A DNA stretch of 64,000 nucleotides from Halorussus halophilus. Lineage in GTDB: Archaea; Halobacteriota; Halobacteria; Halobacteriales; Haladaptataceae. The notes under the pieces are model-generated. The model did no database searches. It saw nothing but the letters and a program-made list of their open reading frames with translations, and was not told the origin of the DNA. The stretch lies in NCBI RefSeq assembly GCF_008831545.1, contig NZ_CP044523.1:2046001-2110000 (forward strand), read 5' to 3'. The position numbers and the translations under genes were made by a program. Below, in pieces: positions 23,777 to 31,554 of the stretch (within the stretch, counting starts at the first letter, position 1; each line of letters begins with the position of its first letter).

Positions 23777-25096
23777 CTACGACAGCGACAACCCGAGGTG
23801 GGTTCTGGTGGCCTCGAATCCCGCCACGTCGGTGTGTTCTGCGAGTAGGGCGAGCAGGCCACGCCGGACCAGTTCGGTGTCGCCAGCGTCGAGGTCACTC
23901 GTGGCGTCTGGGAGCACCGACGTTTCGCCTGCTCGAAGTGTCCGTCGAAGCTCAGTTTCGCTCGTCGCTTCGTTCTCGTCGGCTACGGCGTGCAAGTCGA
24001 GCCACGTCTGCACTGTCGCCACGAGATACTGCTGGGCGACGGATTCGGGGTCGGTAACGGAGGGAATCGTCGAAAGGTACGAGGCCGCGGCCGAGTCGCC
24101 GATTTCGACCGTTTCGGCGACCCACTCGCGGACGGATTCGCCGTCGGTGTTGTTCCCCAAGTCGTCCAACGCCCGTGAACAGAGTTCTACCTCTTCGTCG
24201 GCGACGCGGTGGAACACGTCGCCCACGACGACGGCGTCCGCGCCCGCGTCCAGCATCGCCGTTGCCGACTCTCGTGAGTCGATGCCGCCGCCGTACCAGA
24301 GCCGCGACCACGAGGTGCCCGCGGAGATGGCGTCGAGGATTTCGGTGGCTTCCTCGCCGCCGTAGGTGCCGGAGTATTCGAGGTAGACGAGTTCGCTTCC
24401 GAGGTGACACTCCGCGGCCATCGCGTGACGCTTCGCTTCGGCGGGCGACAGCAGGTCCGACTCCTCGACGTTCGCCTCTCTGGCGGCCGCGCTGTCCGGG
24501 TTCTGGATGATGTACGCCTCGAAGATGGCTTCCGAGAGGAGCCACGAGGTCAGGAACTCGGCGAGTTTGTCTTCGACGCTCTCGGGGAGTATCGGCACCT
24601 TCTCGCGGAGCAGTTCGGGGGCTAGCTCCTCGCGGATGTGTTCGACGCCCGCGCCGAGTTGCCCGACGAGCGACTCTGAGTCGCCGTTCAGCACCTCGGG
24701 GATAGCGAGGAACTCCGCCTGCTCGCGCGAGGCGCGCGTGACGTGTCTCGGCCCGCTCGGTTCGTGAAACACCGGTACCGACGCCGGTTCGAGGAGCGAG
24801 AACGTCTGTTTAGTGTTCTTGACAGTCACGTCCGCAGAACCGCCAACAGAGACGGCACTGGAGTGGCGAAGGTAGAGCGGATAGAGTAGTGGCAGTTTCT
24901 TCGCGTCTTCCGGGTCCACCTTCGTGACGTGGGTCCAGTCGGCCGGAACCGGATTCGTGTCCAACGACAGGAGCGTCCGAGCGGCGAGCTTTCCGGCCTG
25001 TGCGACTCGACCGACCGACCTCGCAGTGTCGTCCGCGCGAGTCAGTCTGGCTTGGAGCCGACTCAGCCAGTTATCGCCAGCGTCCGCGTCTCTCAT
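23777..25096 (-). CDS. Geranylgeranylglyceryl/heptaprenylglyceryl phosphate synthase-like protein (PcrB family) with long C-terminal extension
   Basis: 439 residues; classical family members are about 230-250. Residues about 50-300 are the TIM barrel: DWTHVTKVDPEDA (N-terminal strand and loop), VSVGGSADVTVKNTK, the signature YLEYSGTYGGEEATEIL, and the phosphate-binding LWYGGGIDSRESATAMLDAG. The last 130 or so residues are helical and highly acidic and do not belong to the barrel. The family joins a polyprenyl diphosphate to glycerol 1-phosphate in ether-lipid synthesis. Haloarchaea also have a short GGGPS, so this long form may have another prenyl substrate or role. A TATA box gives a leaderless transcript. 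Confidence 0.82.
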   Translation of the reverse strand: MRDADAGDNWLSRLQARLTRADDTARSVGRVAQAGKLAARTLLSLDTNPVPADWTHVTKVDPEDAKKLPLLYPLYLRHSSAVSVGGSADVTVKNTKQTFSLLEPASVPVFHEPSGPRHVTRASREQAEFLAIPEVLNGDSESLVGQLGAGVEHIREELAPELLREKVPILPESVEDKLAEFLTSWLLSEAIFEAYIIQNPDSAAAREANVEESDLLSPAEAKRHAMAAECHLGSELVYLEYSGTYGGEEATEILDAISAGTSWSRLWYGGGIDSRESATAMLDAGADAVVVGDVFHRVADEEVELCSRALDDLGNNTDGESVREWVAETVEIGDSAAASYLSTIPSVTDPESVAQQYLVATVQTWLDLHAVADENEATSETELRRTLRAGETSVLPDATSDLDAGDTELVRRGLLALLAEHTDVAGFEATRTHLGLSLS

Positions 25097-25120
25097 TACG
25101 CTGAACAGCCGACGTGAGAT

Positions 25121-25130
25121 ACATAAAAAG
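25121..25130 (-). promoter_or_regulatory. TATA box of the GGGP-synthase-like gene
   Basis: CTTTTTATGT on the minus strand, centred about 29 bases before the ATG at 25096. Confidence 0.55.
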
Positions 25131-25228
25131 CTCGTTTGCGGCTCGTTTCGGCGTCGTCCGCTGCGTTCGGGCGCTCCGACAGCGATTACACAATCCTCAA
25201 ATAGCGCGACGGGCGACTCTCCGACAAG

Positions 25229-26338
25229 ATGGGTAGCGTTCGGTCCCGGATACCGGCGACAGCGCGGGCACTCTACACGACCCTCGCGGAGTCACGCGAC
25301 CCGCGGGTGCTGTCGATGGTACTGCTCCGCCAAGAAGTCGAGTCGGAGATAGCGTCGATAACCGAGCGACTCTTTCTGAGCGTCGAGCGGGACCTCCAGC
25401 AAGCCCGCGAGGACGGCGAGCTGAATCCCGTTCCCGGCGCGGAAAACGAGCAGGCACGGTTCGACTACGACACGCGACTAGTCCTGCCTGCGATGCTGAC
25501 GCTCGCGCGAATCCACGTCGTCGCGGGGGACGTACCGGTCTCACGAGCCGTTGGCGACGTGAACCGCGACCTCGTGGCGCAGGGCCGCGAGACGACGCGG
25601 AACATCGTCCGCGCGCTCCTCGACGGCGACATGCGCGACGCCATAAACGACGAGGAGTACGAGGACTTCCAGACGAACCTCCAACCGCGACCGCAGGTCG
25701 CCGAACTCGCCCAAGAGAGCTTGCAGGACGACGTCGAATCGTGGTTCGACCACGAGGACACGCCCGAGACGGTGCGGACGTACTACGAACACGCGGTCGA
25801 ACTCTCCGAGCGCCATCAGGAGGAAGACCAGACGTTCCGAGAACTGCTCGACAACTACCGAGAAGCCTCCGCCGACGAGCGGACCGACGCGGCCGAAGAC
25901 ATCCGCGAGCAGTACAAGTTCGCCGATGCCGAAAGCGGGGAAGCACTGTTCGGCGACGAGTTCGAGATTCCGTACTTCGCCACGCAGTACGCCCGGGTCG
26001 GTATCCTCTACGAGGACATGCTGAACATGTACGAAGCCGACCTCGGACTCGACTTGGGCGACGGGTTCAAGCGGGCTATCGTCTTGATGGTCATCGGAGC
26101 TCAAATCGGACTGGACGACACCGACGACTATCCGGAAGACAAGGGAACGCAACTGACGCCCGTCACCGCGGAACTGAACATCGCAGACAGTCGTGCCGAA
26201 GGCGTCGAGACGCTCCGTCGCATCGTCGAAGCCTACCTCGACCGGGCGGCCGCCGCGGTGGACGACCATCTCACACGCATCGCCATCGAGTACATCCGGG
26301 AGCAGTCGCTCGACAGAATCGACGGGCTTCGGGCGTGA
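25229..26338 (+). CDS. Uncharacterised helical haloarchaeal protein with a DDxxD-like motif
   Basis: 369 residues, nearly all helical, acidic, with no membrane segment. I do not recognise a named family. The C-terminal part (about residues 275-320) reads GFKRAIVLMVIGAQIGLDDTDDYPED followed by GTQLTPVTAEL. This resembles the second aspartate-rich region of class I isoprenyl diphosphate synthases (Q..DD..D, then K.T.P). No clear first DDxxD motif is visible; RLVLPAMLTLARIH near residue 90 is the only piece resembling the N-terminal half. It is divergent from the GGGP-synthase-like gene, 132 bp apart. A link to isoprenoid lipid synthesis is inference only. The start ATG at 25229 is the first in frame. 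Confidence 0.7.
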   Translation: MGSVRSRIPATARALYTTLAESRDPRVLSMVLLRQEVESEIASITERLFLSVERDLQQAREDGELNPVPGAENEQARFDYDTRLVLPAMLTLARIHVVAGDVPVSRAVGDVNRDLVAQGRETTRNIVRALLDGDMRDAINDEEYEDFQTNLQPRPQVAELAQESLQDDVESWFDHEDTPETVRTYYEHAVELSERHQEEDQTFRELLDNYREASADERTDAAEDIREQYKFADAESGEALFGDEFEIPYFATQYARVGILYEDMLNMYEADLGLDLGDGFKRAIVLMVIGAQIGLDDTDDYPEDKGTQLTPVTAELNIADSRAEGVETLRRIVEAYLDRAAAAVDDHLTRIAIEYIREQSLDRIDGLRA

Positions 26339-26518
26339 GTGGACCCGCACGAGACGACCTGAATTCGACAGTAATTCCGCGGGATTCGTCGCGTCTGCCG
26401 TGTCTCAGTAAGCAATCAAAAAGAATATAAGTGACACGAGGTATCTTACTGCCAGACGAAACTGTGGTAGCGTCTGCCGGTCCACGCGCCCAGTGTCACT
26501 CTGTTGCGAGGAACCGCC

Positions 26519-27169
26519 ATGTACGGATTGGGTGAGGCCTGTCAGGGGGTCGAAGTCGAACCAGGGACGAACCTCCTGATTACCGGGCCACCGATGACGG
26601 GAAAACGAACGCTCGCGCTCGACGTTCTCGCTCACGGCAGTCGTCAGGGCGACGGTGCGATAATCGTCACCACGAAGGACGGCGGCGAGAGTATGCGTGA
26701 CGCACTGAGCGACAAGCTTGGCCAACGCGAGAGCGGTCCAATCGGCATCGTGGACTGCGTCTCTAAGCAGCAGGGAATGAACCCCTCCTCGGACAGTTCG
26801 ATTCAGTACGCCTCTTCTCCAGTGGACATGACCGGCATCGGGATTCAGCTCTCGGAATTCTTACAGGAGTTCTACAAGAAGCGCAGCGTCCAGCGGAACC
26901 GAATCCTGCTTCACTCGCTTTCGACGCTGTTGATGTACTCGGACCTCCAAACCGTCTTCCGATTCTTGCACGTGTTCACCGGCCGCGTCCAGAGCGCGGA
27001 CGCCCTCGGCGTGTTCGTCATCGACTCGACGGCCCACGACGACCAGACGATGAGTACGCTCAAGCAACTGTTCGACGGCCAAATCGAGCTCCGCGAGGGC
27101 GAGGACCGCCAGACTGAACTTCGACTCACCGGCGTCGGCGGCGGTTCGGAGTGGCGACCCGTTCCGTAA
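26519..27169 (+). CDS. RecA-superfamily ATPase-like protein (haloarchaeal HTR-like/RAD55 family)
   Basis: 216 residues from the ATG at 26519. The P-loop region ITGPPMTGKRTLALDVL (residues about 21-37) fits the KaiC/RadA-like fold, but Lys is followed by Arg instead of Ser/Thr. A Walker B-like strand appears at ALGVFVIDSTAHD, and the chain ends with strands TELRLTGVGGGSEWRPV. Such one-domain relatives of KaiC are common in haloarchaea, often near signalling genes, and their function is unknown. A TTG 15 bases earlier could also serve as start. The CoA-binding protein gene follows 70 bp downstream. Confidence 0.78.
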   Translation: MYGLGEACQGVEVEPGTNLLITGPPMTGKRTLALDVLAHGSRQGDGAIIVTTKDGGESMRDALSDKLGQRESGPIGIVDCVSKQQGMNPSSDSSIQYASSPVDMTGIGIQLSEFLQEFYKKRSVQRNRILLHSLSTLLMYSDLQTVFRFLHVFTGRVQSADALGVFVIDSTAHDDQTMSTLKQLFDGQIELREGEDRQTELRLTGVGGGSEWRPVP

Positions 27170-27239
27170 AAGCGCCAACTATCGGCCAGTTTCGCACCCT
27201 GCCCGCAACCTTTTGCAGGTCGGCGTCGTCGGTTCGGCT

Positions 27240-27650
27240 ATGCCAGTCGATAGCGACGCCGAACTGCGCGAGATTCTGGGAATGGAGACTGTCGCAGTGG
27301 TCGGTTGTTCGAGTACCGAAGGGAAAGACGCCCACGAGATTCCGAAGTACCTGCGCGACCACGGCTACGACGTGATTCCGGTCAACCCCTACGCCGACGA
27401 GATTTTCGGCCGCGAAGTGTCCGATTCGCTTTCGGACGTGGCCGAAGACATCGACATCGTGGACGTGTTCCGCCCGAGTGAGGAAGTCGCGGGCATCGTA
27501 GACCAAGCAATCGAGCGCGAGGACGTGAAGGTCATCTGGACGCAACTGGGAATTCGGGACGACGCGGCCGCGGAGAAGGCAGAGGATGCAGGCAAGCGCG
27601 TGGTCCAAGACAAGTGCATGAAAGTCGAACATCAGCGGCTAGTGGCTTGA
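27240..27650 (+). CDS. CoA-binding (Rossmann) domain protein, YccU-like
   Basis: 136 residues from the ATG at 27240. The dinucleotide-type loop METVAVVGCSSTEGKDAHEI, then YDVIPVNPYADEIFG, SDVAEDIDIVDVFRPSEEV and KVIWTQLGIRDDAAAEKAE form the CoA-binding domain found in succinyl-CoA synthetase alpha and in stand-alone YccU-type proteins. The conserved late Cys (VVQDKCMKVEHQ) is present. The family binds CoA or acyl-CoA, but its physiological role is not settled. An upstream GC-poor CCTTTT about 30 bases before the ATG may be the TATA element. Confidence 0.87.
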   Translation: MPVDSDAELREILGMETVAVVGCSSTEGKDAHEIPKYLRDHGYDVIPVNPYADEIFGREVSDSLSDVAEDIDIVDVFRPSEEVAGIVDQAIEREDVKVIWTQLGIRDDAAAEKAEDAGKRVVQDKCMKVEHQRLVA

Positions 27651-28145
27651 AACGAGGGTCTGAGGGATTTTGGTGCGGTAACTCACCAGTTGATTTTCGA
27701 AGCCAGTTGCTGGCAGACGAGTTTGGTGATAGAGAGCCAACTAGCGACGAGAACAGCACTGTTGCCGTCACAAGTGAGACCGCAACGTCCACACGCCTCC
27801 CCAACCGACTGCGATTCTCGGGTTCGAGCGACGCGACACGTTGCGCCGCTCGCGCTGTGATTCTCATCTCTCGCACCAAGTTGGGGCGGCCCCTCCGGTA
27901 CCGCCCGCGCTCGCAGTCGCGGTGGTCACGCGCTTTGCACGACCACAGTGACTGTTCGTGCGAGGGATGACTGAGTGAAGCACCGGAGGTGCGAACGAAG
28001 GAATCATCTGGGGAGGATGTGGCTCAGGCGGTGCGGTTCTCATTTGTGACGTGTGAGCAGGACGCTTCTATGACTCACAACCTTCTACGGAACTACCACC
28101 GAAATTCAAGAAGTAACGCAACTACACTCAAATGTCGTTCTCGCG
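27651..28145. other. Intergenic spacer containing a dispersed repeat
   Basis: 495 bp between two convergent genes. The central part carries copy A of the dispersed repeat described separately (27960-28041). The left part (27660-27900) has open frames on the minus strand with atypical composition that I do not accept as genes. No RNA gene or insertion sequence was recognised. Confidence 0.55.
27960..28041 (+). repeat. Dispersed intergenic repeat, copy A
   Basis: It begins GCGAGGGATGA, contains a hairpin (GCACC-GGA-GGTGC) and ends GGGGAGGATGTGGCTCAGGCGGTGCGG. The same order of blocks, with a different hairpin in the middle, occurs at 44652-44757 and in inverse orientation at 44405-44476. Confidence 0.65.
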
Positions 28146-29126
28146 CTACCCTTCCCATTCCTCGAACGAGCGATAGATGCCTTTCGAGAGGTACCGCTCG
28201 CTCGAATCGGGGAAGATGGTCGCCACCGAGTCGTACGGAACGTCTATCTCACCGTCTCGAATTCGCTCGGCGACGTTGCGCGCCGCCACGCTCGCCGCGC
28301 CGGAACTCGACGCTACGAGGTGACCCTCTTCACTCGCCAGTCGCTTCAGTTCGTCGTGGGCGCGCCGGTCGGGGACCTGAATGATTTCGTCCACCAACTC
28401 CGGTTCGAACAGTTCGTTGGTGTCCGTGTCGTGGGTGCCGATGCCCTCGATTTTGTACTCGTCTTCTTCGGCGTCCGCGCCCTTCGTCGTGGAGTACAGC
28501 GACCCCTCGGGTTCGACCGCCACGACGTGCGTGTCGGGGTGTTGGTCGAGCGCGTACTTGGCGATGCCCATCAGCGTGCCTGCGGTGCCACACCCCGCGA
28601 CGACTGCACCGACCTCCCCATCCAGCGCGTCGAAAATCTCCGGCCCGGTGGTCTCGTAGTGGGCTTCGACGTTCAGCGGATTCGAGAACTGTTGGGGGAC
28701 GACCGCGCCGTCGATTTCCTCGGCGAGTTCGTGCGCCCGGTCGATTGCGCCGCCCATGCCGTCCTCGGTGGGCGTGTTGACGACGCGCGCGCCGAGTGCG
28801 TCCATGAGTTGCTGTTTCTCGACGCTGAATCGCTCGGGGACGACGAAGACGGCGTTCACGTCCAACTGTCCCGCGGCGATAGCGAAGCCGATGCCCGTGT
28901 TTCCGGCGGTCGGTTCGATGACCGTACCGCCGGGTTCGAGGTCCCCACGTTCGAGCAGTTGTTCGACGATGTACAGGCCGATGCGGTCCTTGACGCTCGC
29001 GCCGGGGTTGAACGACTCCAACTTCGCGTACACTGGCACCGCTTCGGGGGCCGACTGCACGCGGACGAGCGGCGTCTCCCCGACTGTGTCGAGGACCGAC
29101 GAAAGCGGCGTCCCGTGGGCTGTCAT
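28146..29126 (-). CDS. PLP-dependent cysteine synthase family protein
   Basis: 326 residues, normal for fold-type II PLP enzymes. KLESFNPGASVKDRIG carries the PLP-binding Lys (about residue 47). PTAGNTGIGFAIAA is the substrate loop, and GCGTAGTLMGIAKYAL the phosphate-binding loop. The YKIEGIGTH segment is also typical. It most likely forms cysteine from O-acetyl- or O-phosphoserine and sulfide; cystathionine beta-synthase-like specificity cannot be excluded. It is cytosolic. It is the distal gene of a possible pair with the small coiled-coil protein at 29202, which is in the same direction but upstream on a different frame. Confidence 0.9.
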   Translation of the reverse strand: MTAHGTPLSSVLDTVGETPLVRVQSAPEAVPVYAKLESFNPGASVKDRIGLYIVEQLLERGDLEPGGTVIEPTAGNTGIGFAIAAGQLDVNAVFVVPERFSVEKQQLMDALGARVVNTPTEDGMGGAIDRAHELAEEIDGAVVPQQFSNPLNVEAHYETTGPEIFDALDGEVGAVVAGCGTAGTLMGIAKYALDQHPDTHVVAVEPEGSLYSTTKGADAEEDEYKIEGIGTHDTDTNELFEPELVDEIIQVPDRRAHDELKRLASEEGHLVASSSGAASVAARNVAERIRDGEIDVPYDSVATIFPDSSERYLSKGIYRSFEEWEG

Positions 29127-29201
29127 ATTCGGGGCAAATGTTGCGGGGTCGGTTAACGGTTGCTGTATCTCGAAGGAGAATCGAACCAGTCGTCGCCCAA
29201 C

Positions 29202-29495
29202 TTAGTCGTCCGCCGCCGTCGCGTCCGATTCTTCGGCGTCCGACTCTTCGACTTCCGGCACTTCCACGTCCTCTACCACGTCGTCTACGTCGATGCCCTC
29301 CTCCTTGGCGAGTGCCTCGATGAGCGCACGTTGCTCGGCGTTCTCCGCTTCCAGTGCCTCGACGCGGTCGCTCGTCGTCTCCAGCGTGTCGCGCATCTCA
29401 GCGACCTGCTCGCGCAGTTCGTTGAGTTTCGCGTAGAGTTTCTCTGCGGTGTCGGCCAATTTCTGGACCTTCTTCGCGGTGCTGCCAAATCCCAT
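29202..29495 (-). CDS. DUF5798-like coiled-coil protein
   Basis: 97 residues. MGFGSTAKKVQKLADTAEKL begins a continuous coiled coil of about 55 residues with heptad spacing of Leu, Val and Ala (LYAKLNELREQVAEM, DRVEALEAENAEQR). An acidic tail (VEDVEVPEVEESDAEES) follows. I match this to a small haloarchaeal family, DUF5798, from memory. Its function is unknown; the coiled coil suggests an oligomer or an accessory subunit. It is divergent from the membrane-protein gene at 29591. Confidence 0.78.
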   Translation of the reverse strand: MGFGSTAKKVQKLADTAEKLYAKLNELREQVAEMRDTLETTSDRVEALEAENAEQRALIEALAKEEGIDVDDVVEDVEVPEVEESDAEESDATAADD

Positions 29496-29559
29496 GTTGA
29501 AAAGTTGTGTCGCCCGCTACGTCACTTTTCCGACTCGATTTCCGAGCCATGCCGTCGGC

Positions 29560-29568
29560 CTTTTTACC
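29560..29568 (+). promoter_or_regulatory. TATA box of the membrane-protein gene at 29591
   Basis: CTTTTTACC is 23-31 bases before the ATG at 29591, canonical for a leaderless transcript. Confidence 0.5.
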
Positions 29569-29590
29569 CGGACGCCCAGATGTATCACAC

Positions 29591-30004
29591 ATGACGCAGG
29601 AACTGGAGACGCGCGCGCCGACGCTCGGCATCGTCGCCGCAGTAGTCGTCCTCGCAGTGGTCGCCGTCCCGTACTTCTATCTCTCCGGGCCGAACGTGGC
29701 CGTCTACTACGGGTCGCCGACGCCGGTCCCGGTGCATCTCGTCGTCGGTCTGTTCGCCATGGTGTCGGTCATCGTCTTCGCCGCGGGGCGCAACGGTCGG
29801 ACCGACCCACCGACAGCGGCAGGCGCGGCGGTCGTTTTGGGTGGGTTCATGGCCGTCCTCACGCTCTGGTGGGCACTCGCGGCGGGCGAACTCGTCGGTA
29901 GTTTCCCCGTCGAAGCGACGTTCGACTACCACCGATGGCTCCTTCTCGCGGCGACGCTACTGGTCGCGGCGAGCGGTGGGTGGTACGCGAACGAGGTGCT
30001 GTGA
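29591..30004 (+). CDS. Haloarchaeal membrane protein with four transmembrane helices
   Basis: 137 residues from the ATG at 29591. Four hydrophobic segments are seen: LGIVAAVVVLAVVAVPYFYL, PVHLVVGLFAMVSVIVFAAG, AAVVLGGFMAVLTLWWALA and WLLLAATLLVAASGGWY. No charged active-site residues stand out. I cannot assign a function. A same-strand membrane protein follows 92 bp later. Confidence 0.75.
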   Translation: MTQELETRAPTLGIVAAVVVLAVVAVPYFYLSGPNVAVYYGSPTPVPVHLVVGLFAMVSVIVFAAGRNGRTDPPTAAGAAVVLGGFMAVLTLWWALAAGELVGSFPVEATFDYHRWLLLAATLLVAASGGWYANEVL

Positions 30005-30096
30005 CCGGCACAGTGACGTTCTATCACCGTGTAACAACCCCTTAATCTCCGTTCAGTAACTCCATAACAAAGCCCCGTACCGTCGTAGTACAGTCT

Positions 30097-30531
30097 GTGT
30101 CGAACCGAGACGCACGTCGCGACCAACCGAGGACCTCCTCGCCCACAGAACGCGAGTGGATGCTCCGCGACGACCGATTTCTCGACGGGGAGGACCGCGA
30201 GTACGTCGTCCGCGACTCGCGGCGGTGGCGCGACTACGTCTCGCCGCTCGTGTTCGGACTGCTCCTCGTTGTCCTCGTCGGCGACGCGCTGACCATCGGG
30301 ATGAGCGTCGCGCTCGGCCAGCAGGTCAATCCAGTCGTTGCGGCCGTCGTCGCCGAAGTCGGACTCGCTGGACTCGTCCTTGTGAAAGGGTTCGCCGCGG
30401 CGATGCTCGTGCTGGTCCCCGGCGTGACGACGAACCTGCGCCAGACGATTCGCGTCGGCGGAGCAGTCTGTCTGTGTCTCGGCCTGTTCGTCCTCCTCTC
30501 GAACCTGCTCGTTCACTTTTTCGTCGTCTGA
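30097..30531 (+). CDS. Haloarchaeal membrane protein
   Basis: 144 residues from a GTG at 30097; the next in-frame ATG is at 30160. A hydrophilic, Arg/Asp-rich N-terminal region of about 45 residues precedes three helices (YVSPLVFGLLLVVLVGDAL; VVAAVVAEVGLAGLVLVKGF; VGGAVCLCLGLFVLLSNLL). The GTG start is favoured because coding character extends upstream of the ATG. Function is unknown. It lies just upstream of the SRP RNA gene on the same strand. Confidence 0.72.
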   Translation: MSNRDARRDQPRTSSPTEREWMLRDDRFLDGEDREYVVRDSRRWRDYVSPLVFGLLLVVLVGDALTIGMSVALGQQVNPVVAAVVAEVGLAGLVLVKGFAAAMLVLVPGVTTNLRQTIRVGGAVCLCLGLFVLLSNLLVHFFVV

Positions 30532-30579
30532 TGGGTCTCGTTCACCGCCTCGTCTTCCCGCGATTCTGAGACGAAAGGT

Positions 30580-30586
30580 CCTTAAG
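30580..30586 (+). promoter_or_regulatory. TATA-like box of the SRP RNA gene
   Basis: CCTTAAG is centred about 22-26 bases before the 5' end predicted for the 7S RNA. Confidence 0.5.
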
Positions 30587-30604
30587 TCCGAGGGGGATAG
30601 TATG

Positions 30605-30916
30605 AGGTGGACTAGGCCGGGCAGTTAGGCCCTGCTCGTCACCCGCCTATGGTCTTCAGCGGGGGCCGAAATCCGGAGGCGTCCGGTCAGACCGTACCGG
30701 GCCCCGGAAGCCGACACAGAAGCCTCGTCCTACGGGGACAGCGGTCTCCGACGGACGCTCGCAGGAGCGTTACAGTCGGAGTTTGCCGGTGGCAATCCGT
30801 CAGGCACGGAAGTGAGCAGCGGACCACTGGACAGCTGCCGCTCGTAGGGTTGCGGGGTGGAGGACGCGACCGGGATTCCCCAGTACGGAACGCCGGGCAA
30901 GTCCGACCGTCCACCC
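30605..30916 (+). ncRNA. ffs: Signal recognition particle RNA (archaeal 7S RNA)
   Basis: About 312 bases. The 5' GGTGGAC (30606-30612) pairs with GTCCACC at 30909-30915 to close helix 1. The 5' domain has GGCCGGGCAGTTAGGCCC. The most diagnostic part is helix 8 near 30792-30826: GGTGGCAATCCGTCAGGCAC followed by GGAAGTGAGCAGC, the SRP54-binding internal loop conserved in all domains. The RNA scaffolds SRP19 and SRP54 and targets nascent membrane proteins to the translocon. Exact ends are uncertain by a few bases. Confidence 0.95.
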
Positions 30917-30933
30917 ATTCATACCCTACAACC

Positions 30934-30938
30934 TTTTT
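30934..30938 (+). terminator. T-run downstream of SRP RNA
   Basis: CCTTTTTATT begins about 17 bases after the closing helix of the SRP RNA and is followed at once by a strong GC hairpin (30943-30968). Confidence 0.45.
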
Positions 30939-30942
30939 ATTG

Positions 30943-30968
30943 CGAGCGGTCGCTGTGGCGACCGCTCG
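30943..30968. repeat. Strong inverted repeat downstream of SRP RNA
   Basis: CGAGCGGTCGC and GCGACCGCTCG form an 11-bp perfect stem around TGTG. The flanks (TTTTTATTG on the left, ATAAAAAC on the right) extend the symmetry imperfectly. It may be a bidirectional terminator or a mobile mini-element end. Confidence 0.75.
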
Positions 30969-31305
30969 ATAAAAACGTTGATGAAAATCACTTCGTCACC
31001 GCCTCCAGCGAGCCGTAGGCTCGCTTCCGACGGTTCCTCGGACGCGCTCGCTCGGCGAGATTCCGAAGGAATCTCGAAGTGGAGCGGCGAATGCCGCGAA
31101 ACGCGGCGCGCAGAGCGCGCCGCCTGCGCTCGCGGTGGGAACGCTGGTGCTAGCGTGGAAAGTGAAGATGCACGAAAGTGGAGTTTGTCCGGGGAGTCAC
31201 TGCTTGAGTTGTTCGTCTACAATGTTCGATGCGTAAATCTATGCGAGGTGTGCTGTGGTCTCGTCAGTGACATCTTTGGCAACGAACGTCGTCGTTAGAC
31301 CGCAG

Positions 31306-31551
31306 ATGGCTCCAGTTGAGTGGCTGACTCCCGACCGAGTGATGAAATCGTGGAGCGTAACTATTGGACTGGCGTTCCTCGTCATCGGCCTCGCCAACCT
31401 CTGGCTCGGGCTCAGCTACGGCTCGGATTTCCTCCTGTTCGGCGTGGACGGATTCCTATTATCTGGCGCGTTCCAAATCGTTGCGGGGGCCTTCTTCTTG
31501 CTCAACGAGTACAAATTCCGCCCCGAAATCACCTCAGGAAAATCAGAGTGA
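31306..31551 (+). CDS. Small haloarchaeal membrane protein
   Basis: 81 residues from the ATG at 31306. Two helices (SWSVTIGLAFLVIGLANLWLG; FLLSGAFQIVAGAFFLLNEY) are joined by a loop, and the protein ends with a short charged tail. Function is unknown. It is convergent with the MscS gene, with only 3 bp between stop codons. Confidence 0.7.
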   Translation: MAPVEWLTPDRVMKSWSVTIGLAFLVIGLANLWLGLSYGSDFLLFGVDGFLLSGAFQIVAGAFFLLNEYKFRPEITSGKSE

Positions 31552-31554
31552 CGC

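Larger units (their letters stand above)
30917..31305. other. Spacer after SRP RNA, rich in hairpins
   Basis: 389 bp. It contains a T-run, a large dyad at 30943-30968, and an island of short hairpins at 31007-31123: stems at 31007-31025 (8 bp, loop GTA), 31056-31076 (9 bp, loop GAA), 31084-31097 (5 bp) and 31103-31123 (9 bp, loop AGA). No convincing coding sequence was found. Confidence 0.65.

Noticed and set aside
27532-27879. Minus-strand 115-codon frame in the spacer before the cysteine synthase gene
   Set aside because: It overlaps the 3' end of the CoA-binding gene, has odd amino-acid composition for a haloarchaeon (basic, Ser/Arg-rich), and no start signal.
30649-30972. Open frame inside the SRP RNA region
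   Set aside because: The DNA is explained by the conserved SRP RNA helices; the frame has no protein-like features.
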